A stretch of 64,000 bases of DNA from Saccharina japonica (Eukaryota > Sar > Phaeophyceae > Laminariales > Laminariaceae). Made by a program: the position numbers and the translations under genes. Under the pieces are notes generated by a model. That model was not told the DNA's origin. It was given only the letters and a program-made list of their open reading frames with translations, and ran no database searches. Shown here in pieces: positions 11,501-22,004 of this stretch. The stretch spans positions 167,911-231,910 of the forward strand of contig MEHQ01002158.1 in NCBI GenBank assembly GCA_008828725.1, in the 5' to 3' direction. Numbering within the stretch: the stretch's first letter is position 1; each line of letters opens with the position of its first letter.

Positions 11501-13582
11501 AGCCTTAGGGTCGTTTTTAACGACGCATATTTAGCAAATAACTTGCCAAATTTCCCAAGTTTTACATACTTGCCAAAATAGCAAAAAAAAATGCCGAGCT
11601 TTTTTTTGGTGTACTCGTACCGTATTTCCGTATCTCTTCGTTGGCAAGTTTTTGGAAAGTGAAATTTCCTACGAGTATTTAACTTGCCATTTTGCGGCCA
11701 AACACGCCTACGCAAGACCATAAAAACCACACACCGGCGCGCTAGACCGCACGAACTGCAGAAATGCAGGAAGATATCGAGGGTTAGATATAGGTGCTGA
11801 CAGCAGATGATGGTGGCTGATGACACTGCTAAAGGGGTTGATGGCAGCGCGGGTGACGAACCCCATGTGGGCCTGGCACGGGTGCCTGGTGCCGTCTGGG
11901 GCTGATGCTCTCAAGTCAATCCCAACCAAACAGTTGCCCGAGCTTCCCCAAGACAACGTACACGTAGGGCTGTCCACCTCTGCGGGTCTACGAGATGCGC
12001 TTAGATCCTTCTCCAGACCACCCATTCCTCGACGAGGGTGTCGTCTAGCTGTCTGATGTCTGCTGTTCGGGGTTTGATGGATAAAACTGAGGGCGCTATG
12101 CACGTGTGGCTAAAATAGCAAGTTTCTTGCCATTTCATCGTGTTTGTTATGATAGAAAGTATTTGGCAAGACTTGCCATATTTTTGTTGCCTAAGATCGC
12201 AAGTTTTTTTTTTTTGTTTCATGTTTGCTTTGTGTCGTTAAAAACGGGCCTTAACAATGGTATATAATTAATGTTAATACTATTAATAGTAAGTGTTGTA
12301 ACGTACGTATTGTATGTACGCGTATGATACGTGTGTAACATTATGCCTGGTACATCAGTAGGGTCACTATATGGTGCCGGTTGAGTAGTGCCGGGTGTGT
12401 GCCCGCTACGTTTAGTGCCCGTGAAATCGCTTGGCATAGATGGGATTAACCAGTGTGGTACAGTGTGCGGAGTATATATTGCCGGTTGCCTCTATGATAG
12501 TGCCGGTATTGTTGGCTGGCGCATATATACCGGCACTATATAGGGCAGCCGGCACTACTCAGCCGGCACTATAGAGGGACCACTACTGTTGTATACGAAT
12601 TATACGAAGTATCATATCATACCATCTCGCCTGATTATTTGCGGTTTGTCCGACATGCTATTAACCCTTCTAGGACTGGAGTCCCGTTTTGGGGACAAAT
12701 TACTTAGAATTAGAGTGTTTTGGCCCCAGAACGGGACTGCAGTCCTAAAAGGTTCATAGTAAATGGGACCAAATATTGTTGGTAAAAATAGGAAAATAAA
12801 TAGGGTTTTGTGTGTACCGTAGGTCCTATTTACTAGTGTTTACTATGGTCCTTGCCCGTAATACTATTAATAAGTGATGTCGGATGGCGCAGCGGGATAT
12901 CTTTCGCTTTTTTTTTTTCACGTGCATATTTACATATATACCTGTATGCGTGATTTCATGAAACATAAAAGTATGCTGCTGCTGTTGTTGCTATTGTCGT
13001 TGTTGTCAGTGGTTCCTGTACTTTTCTTTGTAAGTACAGTAGGAGATCAACGCGATCGACCAAAAAAACTTGAAAGTTTCATGGGGGCGCCCCCGCCTCC
13101 GTCGCAAAATCCCAAAATCGCGGTCCACACCTTTTGGTACATAGACGTACGTACGTATGTACCCCCTCCGTACTTTCGTCTCCAAGCAGCCGATAAAACC
13201 CGATCAACACTCTCCACGTCCCCCGACACGACACCGATGTGTTTTGCCCCTCGCGCAGGAGTGCGTGTCAGAGTTTATCTGCTTCATCACCTCCGAGGCC
13301 AGCGATAAGTGCAAGCAGGAGAAACGCAAGACCATCAACGGCGAAGACTTGCTGTGGGCCATGAGCACGCTGGGCTTCGACAAGTACGTCGACCCACTAA
13401 AGATCTACCTCGCCAAGTACAGGGAGTCGGTAAAGTTAGAGAAACCGGACAGGAAGGGGAAGCGAGACGACGCCAACGAAGCCATGGCGACCAGCGGGAC
13501 GTATTACGCGCCGCCGCCCCCGCCCCCCGGCGGGGGGGGGGCGGGCGGCGGGGGGGCGCACGGCATGGTGACAGGGTACTGA
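8501..13582 (+). CDS. NF-YB: NF-YB (HAP3/CBF-A) histone-fold subunit, gene A, left copy, 2 exons
   Basis: Exon 1 is 8501-8638 (46 codons, ends GTGCAG|gtatgt). Exon 2 is 13259-13582 (acceptor gcgcag, 107 codons plus TGA). The join is phase 0 across a 4,620-bp intron and gives a 153-residue protein. Residues ~11-105 match the very conserved NF-YB core: [18 protein letters not shown] and [12 protein letters not shown], then [29 protein letters not shown] and VDPLKIYL. In this family the core forms an H2B-like histone fold that dimerises with NF-YC and, with NF-YA, binds CCAAT boxes in the nucleus. The tail is a poor Pro/Gly run encoded by long C and G tracts, so its length is prone to slippage or sequencing error. 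The ATG at 8501 fits the family better than the in-frame GTG three codons upstream. An incomplete NC2-beta-like or kinetoplast relative is unlikely given the full NF-YB signature. Confidence 0.93.
12348..12594. mobile_element. MITE of the CCGGCACTATAGAGGGACC family
   Basis: It carries repeated CCGGCACTAT motifs in both orientations, and GAAATCGCTTGGCATAGATG and TTGGCTGGCGCATAT shared with 62,360-62,512 and, reversed, with ~60,215-60,330. The copy at 31,888-32,134 is from the segmental duplication. Confidence 0.65.
12661..12755. mobile_element. ~95-bp MITE with AACCCTT / GGACTGGAGTCCCGTTTTGG ends
   Basis: A foldback element: TAGGACTGGAGTCCCGTTTT at left and the near complement (ACGGGACTGCAGTCCTAAAA) at right, with GGGGACAAATTACTTAGAAT inside. 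Close copies are at 51,286-51,382 and 32,201-32,295 (duplication); looser ones at 2,735-2,795, 38,652-38,738, 52,670-52,730 and 54,855-54,915. Confidence 0.7.
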
Positions 13583-14757
13583 CGCGCGGCGAGCTTTCTG
13601 CGGAAGCTGAACTTGTTCGGCGATTGTTCGTCCATGTTTTATGGCATCGAGTAGGAAATCTGCTCGTTCTCTGGTAAATAGAGCTACGACTCAACGGGAC
13701 CAAGTAAGAAACAGCGTAGTGGAGGTTCCCGGGGAGGGGAGGGGTGGGCGGGGTGGGAGAGAGGTCAAGATAGCGAAAAGGATGACGTGTATGCGGGCAG
13801 AAGGGCCTACCGAAAGGCGGTACAGGCTTTCCAAGCGTGGGCAGCAGCGGCAGCATTACTTTTCTCTCGCAAGGGCGTCTTTTTTTTTGTCGCCGGCCGA
13901 AGAAGCTTCGACAGAGCCGGCTCATCTGTTGTATGTAAAAGCTTTGTAGAGATGTCGGGGGAGGTTGGTGAGGCAGGTGTCGAACGAAAGGTGGAGGAGT
14001 TCGGTCGCTCTTTGGTGGAACCCTCGATATTAAAGCGAAGAAAAGGCTGCACAAAATGTGTATCATACGTGTATATCTCTTGAACCACACATACTATATT
14101 GCGAGCTTGTCGCCACAGAACACGCCTTGATACCACCAGTATTTCGTTTGTTTTGTAGATGGCGGCCGTTTCTGGTAGAGCACCGTCGGAGGTCTGGCGA
14201 TTAGCTCCGAACACCACAATGACCATCAGCGCTAAAACCAACTCGTTTTAAGGAGGCTTTTCGCGGCTGCATACCTCGGCGTGCACCGCCGCGGCTTGAA
14301 GGTCATCGTGCCCACACCGTAGCATGCGCGTGAGCCGTGGTCGAGGGGCAGCGTAGCACCTAAGCTGTTGTTTATGTCACGCTGGTGACACGTGTAGTCG
14401 TAGATATACTACGCAGTAGTACCGTTATGAAATAAAAATTGATGGACATTTTGAAAACAGAAACACACAGCACACGGACAATGCCGTCAAACGATTGACG
14501 CAGCTTTGCAGGCAACGATGCATCGATATGAAGCAGCCCGTGAAGGTCATAGTTCAGTTGGGGGGGGGGGGGGGGGCGGGGGCGGCTACGGCATGCTCAA
14601 GAGGTACACATTCACGCGACGATAATTACCAAAACACAAACACAATTACTCTCTCTTGACGGCTCCGATTCCGGTACTACCAAGACCGAAAGTCTGATTT
14701 TTACCATATCTCGGTAGACGATACCCCCCCACGACCACCACTCAGTGGTCCCACAAG

Positions 14758-14932
14758 GTACAGTCCACCTAATAAGAAACAGGACACCTGGTGCAGGCTG
14801 GATTTCTTACTTGCTGTTTCTTATTTGAGAGAGAGATGCTTTCTGCACTAATTTCAAGATAACGATTCCCGAATTTATTATTTTCCTCTAAATCTCAGCC
14901 TCTGGTTTTCTTACTACGTAGGTGTCCTGTAC
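14758..14932. mobile_element. ~175-bp MITE, GGTGTCCTGTAC family
   Basis: Related elements occur at 52,181-52,357 and 62,521-62,703. Shared parts are the GTACAGGACACCTA-like end, GGCTGGATTTCTTA, CACTAATTTCAAGATA and the closing TAGGTGTCCTGTAC. The ends are inverted repeats. Partial relatives lie near 39,165-39,400, 48,560-48,780 and 51,510-51,590. Confidence 0.7.
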
Positions 14933-15514
14933 CTGATACTACTGTACGCCAGCATTTTCTAGCTTCTTCCGTAATGCTGGCCTGCTGTTTTCACTGCATC
15001 AACAGACGACACACAGTCCAGTATGAGCCCACGAATAAGAAACATCCTAATCCAGGCTCACTTTTCGGGGGGTCCTACGACGGTATTTTAGGGTTAAAAA
15101 CTCGTGCTCGGCGGCGAGCTCTGCATTGAACCCTCAACCAGGTACCACCTGGTACGTAGCCTAATCCCCAAGGTTTCTCATGGTTTGTGTCGCGATATGG
15201 TTTCAAGCCTTGCCCGGAGTAGGCGCTCGTTGTTGTTGGGCCCTGAGTGCTCTGTATCTATTGATAGTCGCGAAAAGGCCTCGACCCCCTCTTCTCGGCA
15301 TTGACATTTTTTACTGATGATGTAGTTCAAATCCATATATATATTTCTTGTCGGGCACCCCATAGTCAACCATATAAAGCACAACCCCTTCCTCCGACAT
15401 ACCTGGTACATATCAAGCATACATAAGATGTGCTCATCATGTGGCAGGGCCAACACAGTTCTTATCTTTTGTTTCTGCACTACGAGTACTGTTCTGTCAC
15501 GCGAGCGAGTGTGC

Positions 15515-16025
15515 ACCAGGGCATTAATTAGGTGTTGCGCTGTTGCGCTGGCGCAACATTTAGGCAAAATAACCGTTTTGCGCAACAGTCGCCTCGAGGC
15601 TGGTTGCGCGCAGCGCAACACGCGTTTTTGGGCGCGCAACATTTTCGCCGCAGGCGAAAAAAAATGTTGCGCGTTTTTTCTCGCCGGAGGCGAGAACATT
15701 TTTTGGGGGTATTTTTTTCTTGATAATAATTAGTCGTAATTGAACATCTTTTAGGCCCCCTGTCCTATTCGCCATAGTCAAAAACAAAAATTAGGCACCT
15801 TTTTGCTTTTCGCCGTAGCCAAAAATAAGTTAAAAGGCTTTTTACTTAGTTTTGAGGCGTATATTCGCGCATAGATCGCAAAATTTTCGCCTCCGGGGGC
15901 CCTCCCGGGGGGTCCTCCGGGGGCCCCTCCGGGGGGCTTGCGCGCCGCCTGCGGCGCGCAACACTGCTTGAGTCGCCTGTTGCCCTGCGCGCAACAGACG
16001 CCGAGCCACTAATTAATGCCCTGGT
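15515..16025. mobile_element. 511-bp TIR element with GCGCAAC-rich interior
   Basis: The ends are perfect inverted repeats (ACCAGGGCATTAATTAG at left, its complement at right), flanked by GTGC on both sides (15,511-15,514 and 16,026-16,029), a likely 4-bp target duplication. The interior is built of short GC palindromes (GCGCAAC/GTTGCGC, CGCCGGAGGCG, GGGGGCCCCTCC). No transposase is seen; non-autonomous element inferred. Confidence 0.75.
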
Positions 16026-16897
16026 GTGCACGCCACCTGCACGACCGTGTATGAACAGCAGCAGTAAAACGCCGCGGCCTCAGCCCGCGCCAAAAAATAG
16101 AAAATTTTAATTTTTAAATTTTAGAAGGCTCGCGGGCTGCTGTTGGTCACAATCCGTCGTAGGGTAGTATAGCTACGTAGAGAGGTCAACCACGTCGCAA
16201 AGGGACCGCTATCTACGGGTACTGCTTGTTCTACTGTGGCTACTGTTACTGCTGCCGCGGTACAATCTCAGGAAGTGGGGACTGGAGCAGCTGCAGACTA
16301 TGCGTAAAACATGCTGCTGTATATACCAGGCTGTACTGCTTTATTTATATATATAAGACCGCCCGTATCATACGGTAACGGCTCGACGTGGTAACTGCTG
16401 GCATGATATGAGAGCTGCTGTGTGTACCAAAAAGCAAGGAAGAGGGCGCTCAGTATTATTCGACGAGACCTTTATCGCTGCCTGCAACTAACTTACGCTC
16501 CAACCTTTTGCCAGGGTGCGTCTTTTTTTGCTAGCAGCTGTCCGGCGGCGGTGCAGCCGTTACGGCGTTCCGAGTGTGCAGCGTACAGCAGCAGCAGCAG
16601 CAGTACGTAATAAAACGCGGAGAATCTGTCGGCGTCGGGATAAAATGCGTAAGAATTTAAATGCTCCACCCGCAACAACCGCAAAAAAACGCTATTTTTC
16701 TACCTAGGGAAACCCCCCCTTGTCTTTTAGACCCACGCAGCAACACAGCAACACAGAGCAGCTCCGTCTATCTGTCTTCCATACCGTTGCCGTGTGGCCA
16801 AAGAGGAGGGCACACTTTTTGCTACCTACCACCCAGGAGAAGGTATACAGCCTATACCTTTGACCTCTTTCGACCGACACAGCAGCAAGCAACAGCG

Positions 16898-17050
16898 ATG
16901 GCGGAGGATGCCGGACTCGGTGGAGTTGATGAAATCGAGGAGTTGCGAGAGCAGGACCGGTTCTTGCCGATCGCCAACATCTCTCGCATCATGAAGAAGT
17001 CGCTTCCAGACAACGCCAAGATTGCCAAAGACGCAAAGGAAACCGTGCAG
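16898..17050 (+). pseudogene. NF-YB: Orphan first exon of NF-YB gene B (left copy, second exon absent)
   Basis: ATG at 16898 opens 51 codons containing [20 protein letters not shown] and DAKETVQ, ending GTGCAG|gtacgt. This equals exon 1 of gene B at 36,442-36,594. Gene B exon 2 lies at 40,163, outside the duplicated segment, so the left copy has no exon 2 of its own. The next NF-YB-type acceptor downstream on this strand is gene A exon 2 at 32,799, which is phase-compatible but ~15.7 kb away. It is therefore either a dead fragment or the start of a chimeric transcript; the sequence cannot say which. If the duplication is an assembly artefact, this exon is not a real separate locus. Confidence 0.8.
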
Positions 17051-18183
17051 GTACGTACAGTATGGGTGTGCGTCTTAAGTCTGTCTAGCCTCACAAGCCT
17101 CAAGCCTTCTCAGGCGGGCGGGGCACCCCCCACTCCCCTTTGCGCTACTTGTTGACCACGAGGAGAGAGCAAAATGCTACCTCTGGTACCTGGTACAATA
17201 GCTTTTCACCCAGCATCCGAGAAACAAGAATCGTCTTTTCCTGGATGTGTGTGGCTCTGTTTTACTGGTGTTCTCGTTCCCAGGAAATATCGGCGGGCGG
17301 AGATTTGTTGTTTAAAAAATTCCCCGCGAAACCGCCGCCCGAACAAAGAAAGCCGACATGAAGAAGGAGAAGGGCGCGCATCGAGTGAACACATCATGCC
17401 CACCGCCCAGCATCTCTCTCTCTCTCTCTTTGCTCCTCTGTGTTCTCTCGTCGACTCGACATGTAGTGGTATGTTGTACTGCTGCTGCAGCATGTCCACG
17501 TTGAGTTTCGCACGCAGAGAGGGGGGGGGTGTGGGTGCAGGCGCGTTTATCATAAGGCTTGTTGGCAATACACAGCAGCAAAAATGGGCGGTGAAAACTG
17601 GTGAAAACTGGTGAAAACTGTTCGAAAAAAATGCTCTGTGCGAACGGTATACAGCAAAGCACCGCAGCAGCAGCAAGCAGGAACTATACCAGGTGTGTTG
17701 CAGCACTCGAATACCGCGCACCGCACGGCAATCACTTCACGCACAGAGTTTCGCTCTCGCGATCACAGTGTATAGTACAGCAAACACTACAACAGGCAGT
17801 AAGTAGTAGGCGCCTTTTGGCCTCCTCCTCCTCCTCCTCCTCCTCCTCCTGCATATAAACCACGGCTTCGCCTTGCTTCGCCCTCGTCAAAGTTGACCAG
17901 TAAATTTCAACGCACTTTACCAATAAATGATTTGTATGAAACACACGCACCACCCAGGGGCGGCCGGGGCAGTAATTTTTCATTCTCGTATCTTAAATGG
18001 CCAGAATGGACAACAAACCGGAGCGCTGTGGTCGCAGGACGATTCAGAAAAAAACAAGTTTTTTTTTTTTCATTTTTTTCAATTTCGGATCACTTGTGGT
18101 TTTAGAGTGCTCCGTCTCGAAAGGGATGCGTGGTCAATGGTCAAATGACTAAGGCAAGCAACAAATGAGTACGCCCACCCCCC

Positions 18184-18321
18184 TCCCGCTGCAACGCCAT
18201 CATGGTACTACTGCCCCAGGTGAAAAACGAGGGCACGTTACCAGCTATGCTGACCTGGTCCATGCAAGACGCCAACATCGACGCAAAGGAAGCGGCCAAG
18301 AAAGTCGACGTGTCCCTTCAA
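18184..18321 (+). other. Possible 5'-truncated exon, unknown protein
   Basis: An open frame of 44 codons from 18,190 (QVKNEGTLPAMLTWSMQDAN, then a Lys/Glu/Asp-rich stretch) ends in CTTCAA|gtaagc, a good donor. Residue use and GC-rich third positions look coding. No acceptor precedes it: the frame begins right at the poly-C tract where the left duplication copy ends, so its upstream part may be cut away. I do not recognise the family. It could also be a chance frame. Confidence 0.35.
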
Positions 18322-18576
18322 GTAAGCGCGGGGGGTCAAGGGCGAGAGGGTGGAGTGGTATACACGGTTTTCGTTGATTCTAGAGGCGTTCTGCAGTACG
18401 ATAGGGGTAGCCTTTTGTGAACAATGCACTATTTTAATGCCGCCAACTACGAGTAAACGCCCACCGGGAAATGGAACAGCAAATAACATATACCACTCTG
18501 TACAGAAACACAATCACCCTTCGTCCATTAATATTTAATGAACGTTGTTCTTATATTCCGGGACCGAGTGGTATAC

Positions 18577-18730
18577 CTTAGCGAAAGTAGATCCGTTGAA
18601 TGTGAATGTCAACGGCCCCAATGAATCATTCATCGGTGCTAGGATAGGGGGCATCACTTGTGTGCCCTCACAGGCAAATCTGTCGGACTGAAGAACGTCT
18701 CGATACGGGGCATGCCCTTTAAGCAAATAT
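18577..18730 (-). other. Possible internal exon, unknown protein
   Basis: On the minus strand, acttacag at 18,731-18,738 precedes 1 nt plus 51 open codons (GHAPYRDVLQSDRFACEGTQ, then GPLTFTFNGSTFAK), ending GCTAAG|gtatac. It would lie downstream of the possible exon in the left inverted arm on the same strand. A plus-strand frame over the same bases is also open for ~38 codons, so the strand is uncertain. The family is not recognised. Confidence 0.3.
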
Positions 18731-18979
18731 CTGTAAGTTGATTACGTTGTAAACCCTACCAGTACTAGACAGGCCATGTGACTAGACCGCTCCGGGGTGT
18801 GGAGTCTATTTTTGTCTTGCAGCCAAACTATTTGGGTGATACCCTGATAACAGCAGTCCTTACAAGGAAAGCCCCCCCAAAAATGTCCGGTGCATCACCC
18901 TACCCCTAGCATGACAACACATACGCCTATCTACTACTGTGTACCTCCTAACGTGTCTTACGTATGTTCGTTGTGCGTA

Positions 18980-19849
18980 GACGGGCTGAGCTGGAAAAAG
19001 AAAAAGTGGTGACGCGACGAACAAGAACAATACGTACGGGTGGTGCGAGGGGGGCAGGAACAATCTTTCGTCGACACCCCACGTCAAAACTGGTCTGAAA
19101 TGGAAAACAAACCGGAGCGCTGTGATCACACAGGCGGACAGCGCGCGCGGGAGGGGGGGGGGGTACTATTTTGGTGCTTGCCTTAGTCATTTGACATTGA
19201 CCACGCATCGAGACGGAGCAGGGGGGGGGGGGGCGGTACTCATTTGTTGCTTGCCTTAGTCATTTGACCATTGACCACGCATCCCTTTCGAGACGGAGCG
19301 TACCGTAGCGGAGGGCGGGCGGGGGGGGGGTACTCATTCGTGCAGGCCGTAGTCGTATGACCATAGACCCTCGCATCCCTACAATGCCGGGACGGAGCAC
19401 GTTGGGTTTTCACCAACCAGGCAGACATTGCTTACACCAAGCGCGAAGCGCCGTGAGGTATTGGGCGAGTCGCATTTGGAGGGTGAGCTGCATCCTGCTA
19501 AGACCCCGCCATTGAGGCGGACTTGCATACGGACGACAGCCTCCAATGAATTGATTTAATTTCTAGTGTGGCCACTTCCAGAGACAGCAATGGGTATGAC
19601 TATTTTTATGTATCTGCCTCGTGGGTGCCTTACCATACACACACTACGTGATGCGATCATTCCCCTTGATGCGGACAGCGAGGGGGGGGGGGGGACTCAT
19701 TTGTTGCTTGCCTTAGTCATTTGACCATATACAGGGCGGGGGGTGGGCGTACTCATTTGTTGCTTGGCATAGTCATTTGACCATTGACCACGCATCCCTT
19801 TCGAGACGGAGCACTCTAAAACCACAAGTGATCCGAAATTGAAAAAAAT
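18980..19849 (-). repeat. Left inverted arm (~870 bp)
   Basis: The reverse complement matches 37,616-38,481 end to end, with small length differences in G runs. It includes two subfamilies of the C-tailed short element, a ~290-bp non-repeat stretch (~19,440-19,680), and, on its minus strand, a possible 19-codon exon ([19 protein letters not shown]) flanked by tttcag and gtacgt. At its left edge homology stops where the partner enters a run of G. Confidence 0.92.
19136..19440 (-). repeat. C-tailed short elements, cluster of three or four
   Basis: Tandem-like elements in the left inverted arm, each starting with 8-12 G and TACTCAT or TACTATT and ending GAGACGGAGC or GGGACGGAGC. The last unit carries the GTTGG/CCAAC form of the hairpin. 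Confidence 0.75.
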
Positions 19850-21809
19850 AGAGGTGGTGGTGGTGGGGGGGGGGGTATTCCTGTCACGCATGGCCGTAGT
19901 CGTATACCTCGTATATGACCATAGACTCTCGCACGTCTACATTGCCGGGACGGAAAACGTCGAGATTTGAGTCCTTCCGAACACCCTGAGGAAAATCTGG
20001 CGGTTCCCCCTGGGCAACAAGGACTGCTGAACGCACGCTGCTGCTGCTGCTGCTGCTACTGCTGCTACGCCTGGTTCTGGCGCTTGAAAAACATCGGGTG
20101 GGGAGAGCGTGCTTCGGAGAGCTCGCAGCCGAAAAATAACATGCCTGCACCTTGGTGTGGGAAACCCGCTGAGTTCGGTACTGCACTCAATGCCTCCTTT
20201 GAGAGCTGAGATCTCAACGTAGGATACGAAGAGAACCCATGGAGAGGTAATAAGCTGAGGGCCACGGAAGGCGAAGCTTTAGCAAGCTTTCGAGCTTTCA
20301 CGATACCGCTGCTAAACATTTTCTCTGCACGTAGATTCCGACCCGATGTGCATAAACATGGCAACGAAAACCGACCGAACATTCGCGCGCCCGGGGCAAC
20401 TATAGATATATACAGCAGTAGTAGGAGAACTGCGTTCCGTCGCGCTTGGTCCAAGCTACCCGTTGTTTTGGCTCCATCTTTCCTTCCGTCTGATTGGCTG
20501 GTACAAGAAAAACGTGTGCCAAAATACCCATCACGCCTCATCCATGCCCATACCCCAGAGCTGGGCCATAAAACCTTCCACCACAAAAAACGCCGCCTCT
20601 GCAAACAACTCCAATGCGTGAAAGAAATCACGCCAAAAAAAAAAAAAAAAACATACCCGGTAAAACCTCAAAAGCCCCCCCCCCCCCAAAAAACCCCCCC
20701 CCGCAAAAAACCCCAAAGGGGGAAAAAAAACCCCCAAAAAAAAAAAAAAAAAACATACCTGGTATAACATGAACATCACCACCACCACCACCACCGCTTC
20801 CAAAAAAGAGCGCCGTCAAGCTTTCGTCGCACCAGCGCTTTCGAGGCGACAGTACCGGAAACCATGTCAACTAACCAAGTCAATTAATCAAGGGAAAGCC
20901 AGAAAACCACAAATAAAAAAGCCAGGCGTAGTGCACACGGCAGGGTACCCGCCACACGCGCCGCTGCCACTTTGTCGCCCTTCAGCTGGAACGTAGCTGC
21001 CGCCAACCAACCAACCACCCGCCGTATGATACGTACGTGCTTACTTGATTCCAAAACACAACAGCCACAAGGAACAAGCGAAAAGCAGTCTTTCACACAT
21101 CGCACAGATACAATCACACCAGATGATATCGGAACAGATCAGATCAGATCAGATCAGGTCAGGTCAGATCATATCATATCATATTTAGGTCAGCTCAGGC
21201 CAGATTAGGTCAGGTCAGGTCAGATCATGTCAGATCAGATCAGATCAGCCCAGGTCCCCATTTCGATGATCTAGACATTTCGGGTCAGATACATTTCTGA
21301 TTTGCTGTGATCTCATAGATCTGAAGGCAGCCTTTCACAGATCACACAGATCAGATCATATCAGATCACACCAGATCAGATCCCCATTCCATAATCTACA
21401 CTAAGATCTTTCGGGGAAGATAACATTATGACATGTGTGATCTGAAACGTGTACGGTAGATAATATTTTCTCCCGGTGGAATCTGTGTACGACAACGCTT
21501 CCTGGGTGGGTAGAGTCATGATACGGCTCTTATTATGCACAACAGATACTGTACCTGATACTTTTTATTTTTTATTTTTTTTATCCTCCGGCGGATGGTG
21601 GTATATCATGACGGCAAGTATATAATCTAGATGATCTATTATGATGATCTAGATGATCTATAATGATCTAGATTGTCTGTTATGATGATCTAGATTACCT
21701 AGATCGTGATCTATCGGTCCGATGTTTCGTGGAACTCGTATTTCCTGCGCCCCTTGCGTCAGGGGACTAACAGCGCACGGAAAAATACGCAGGCATGTGC
21801 AATAACCCT

Positions 21810-21966
21810 TTATCTCGTTTGGCTCACTTCTGCCTCCCGCTGTTTCCTCGTCAGCTCCGCCTTGACGCGGTACCTTCGATACTCCTCGCGTATGCTCGCC
21901 ACTTGCTTACGCGCGCCTTCCAACTGTGGCGAGAGGGAGTGGGCGCACGCACGCACGCAGGCAGGT

Positions 21967-22004
<38 letters not shown>

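Larger units (their letters stand above)
13583..16897. other. Gene-free spacer between NF-YB A and B exon 1 (left copy)
   Basis: I find no supported coding sequence here. The stretch holds a poly-G tract near 14,560, a ~175-bp MITE-like element (14,758-14,932) and a 511-bp terminal-inverted-repeat element (15,515-16,025), with short CAG/CTG runs near 16,590. A 173-codon minus-strand ORF at 15,178-15,699 runs through the second element and has no family match that I recognise. Confidence 0.6.
324..18183 (+). repeat. Left copy of ~17.9-kb segmental direct duplication
   Basis: This segment reappears in the same order and strand at 19,850-37,727. The start-to-start offset is 19,525-19,526 bp near the left end and 19,544 near the right end. 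The offset changes at only four main places: a ~102-bp insertion in the right copy after ~20,655, one fewer 91-bp unit in the GATC-rich repeat, one extra GGCA unit, and four extra G at ~34,100. Only a handful of base differences were seen (for example at 5,509, 10,573, 14,660, 15,593 and 15,611). Confidence 0.95.

Noticed and set aside
13335..14090. 251-codon minus-strand ORF opposite NF-YB A exon 2 (also at 32,875-33,630)
   Set aside because: It is the antisense shadow of a GC-rich coding exon and its 3' flank; composition is Pro/Arg-rich and family-less.
15178..15699. 173-codon minus-strand ORF as a transposase fragment
   Set aside because: Its first half is GC-palindrome sequence of the TIR element and the second half shows no transposase motif that I can name.
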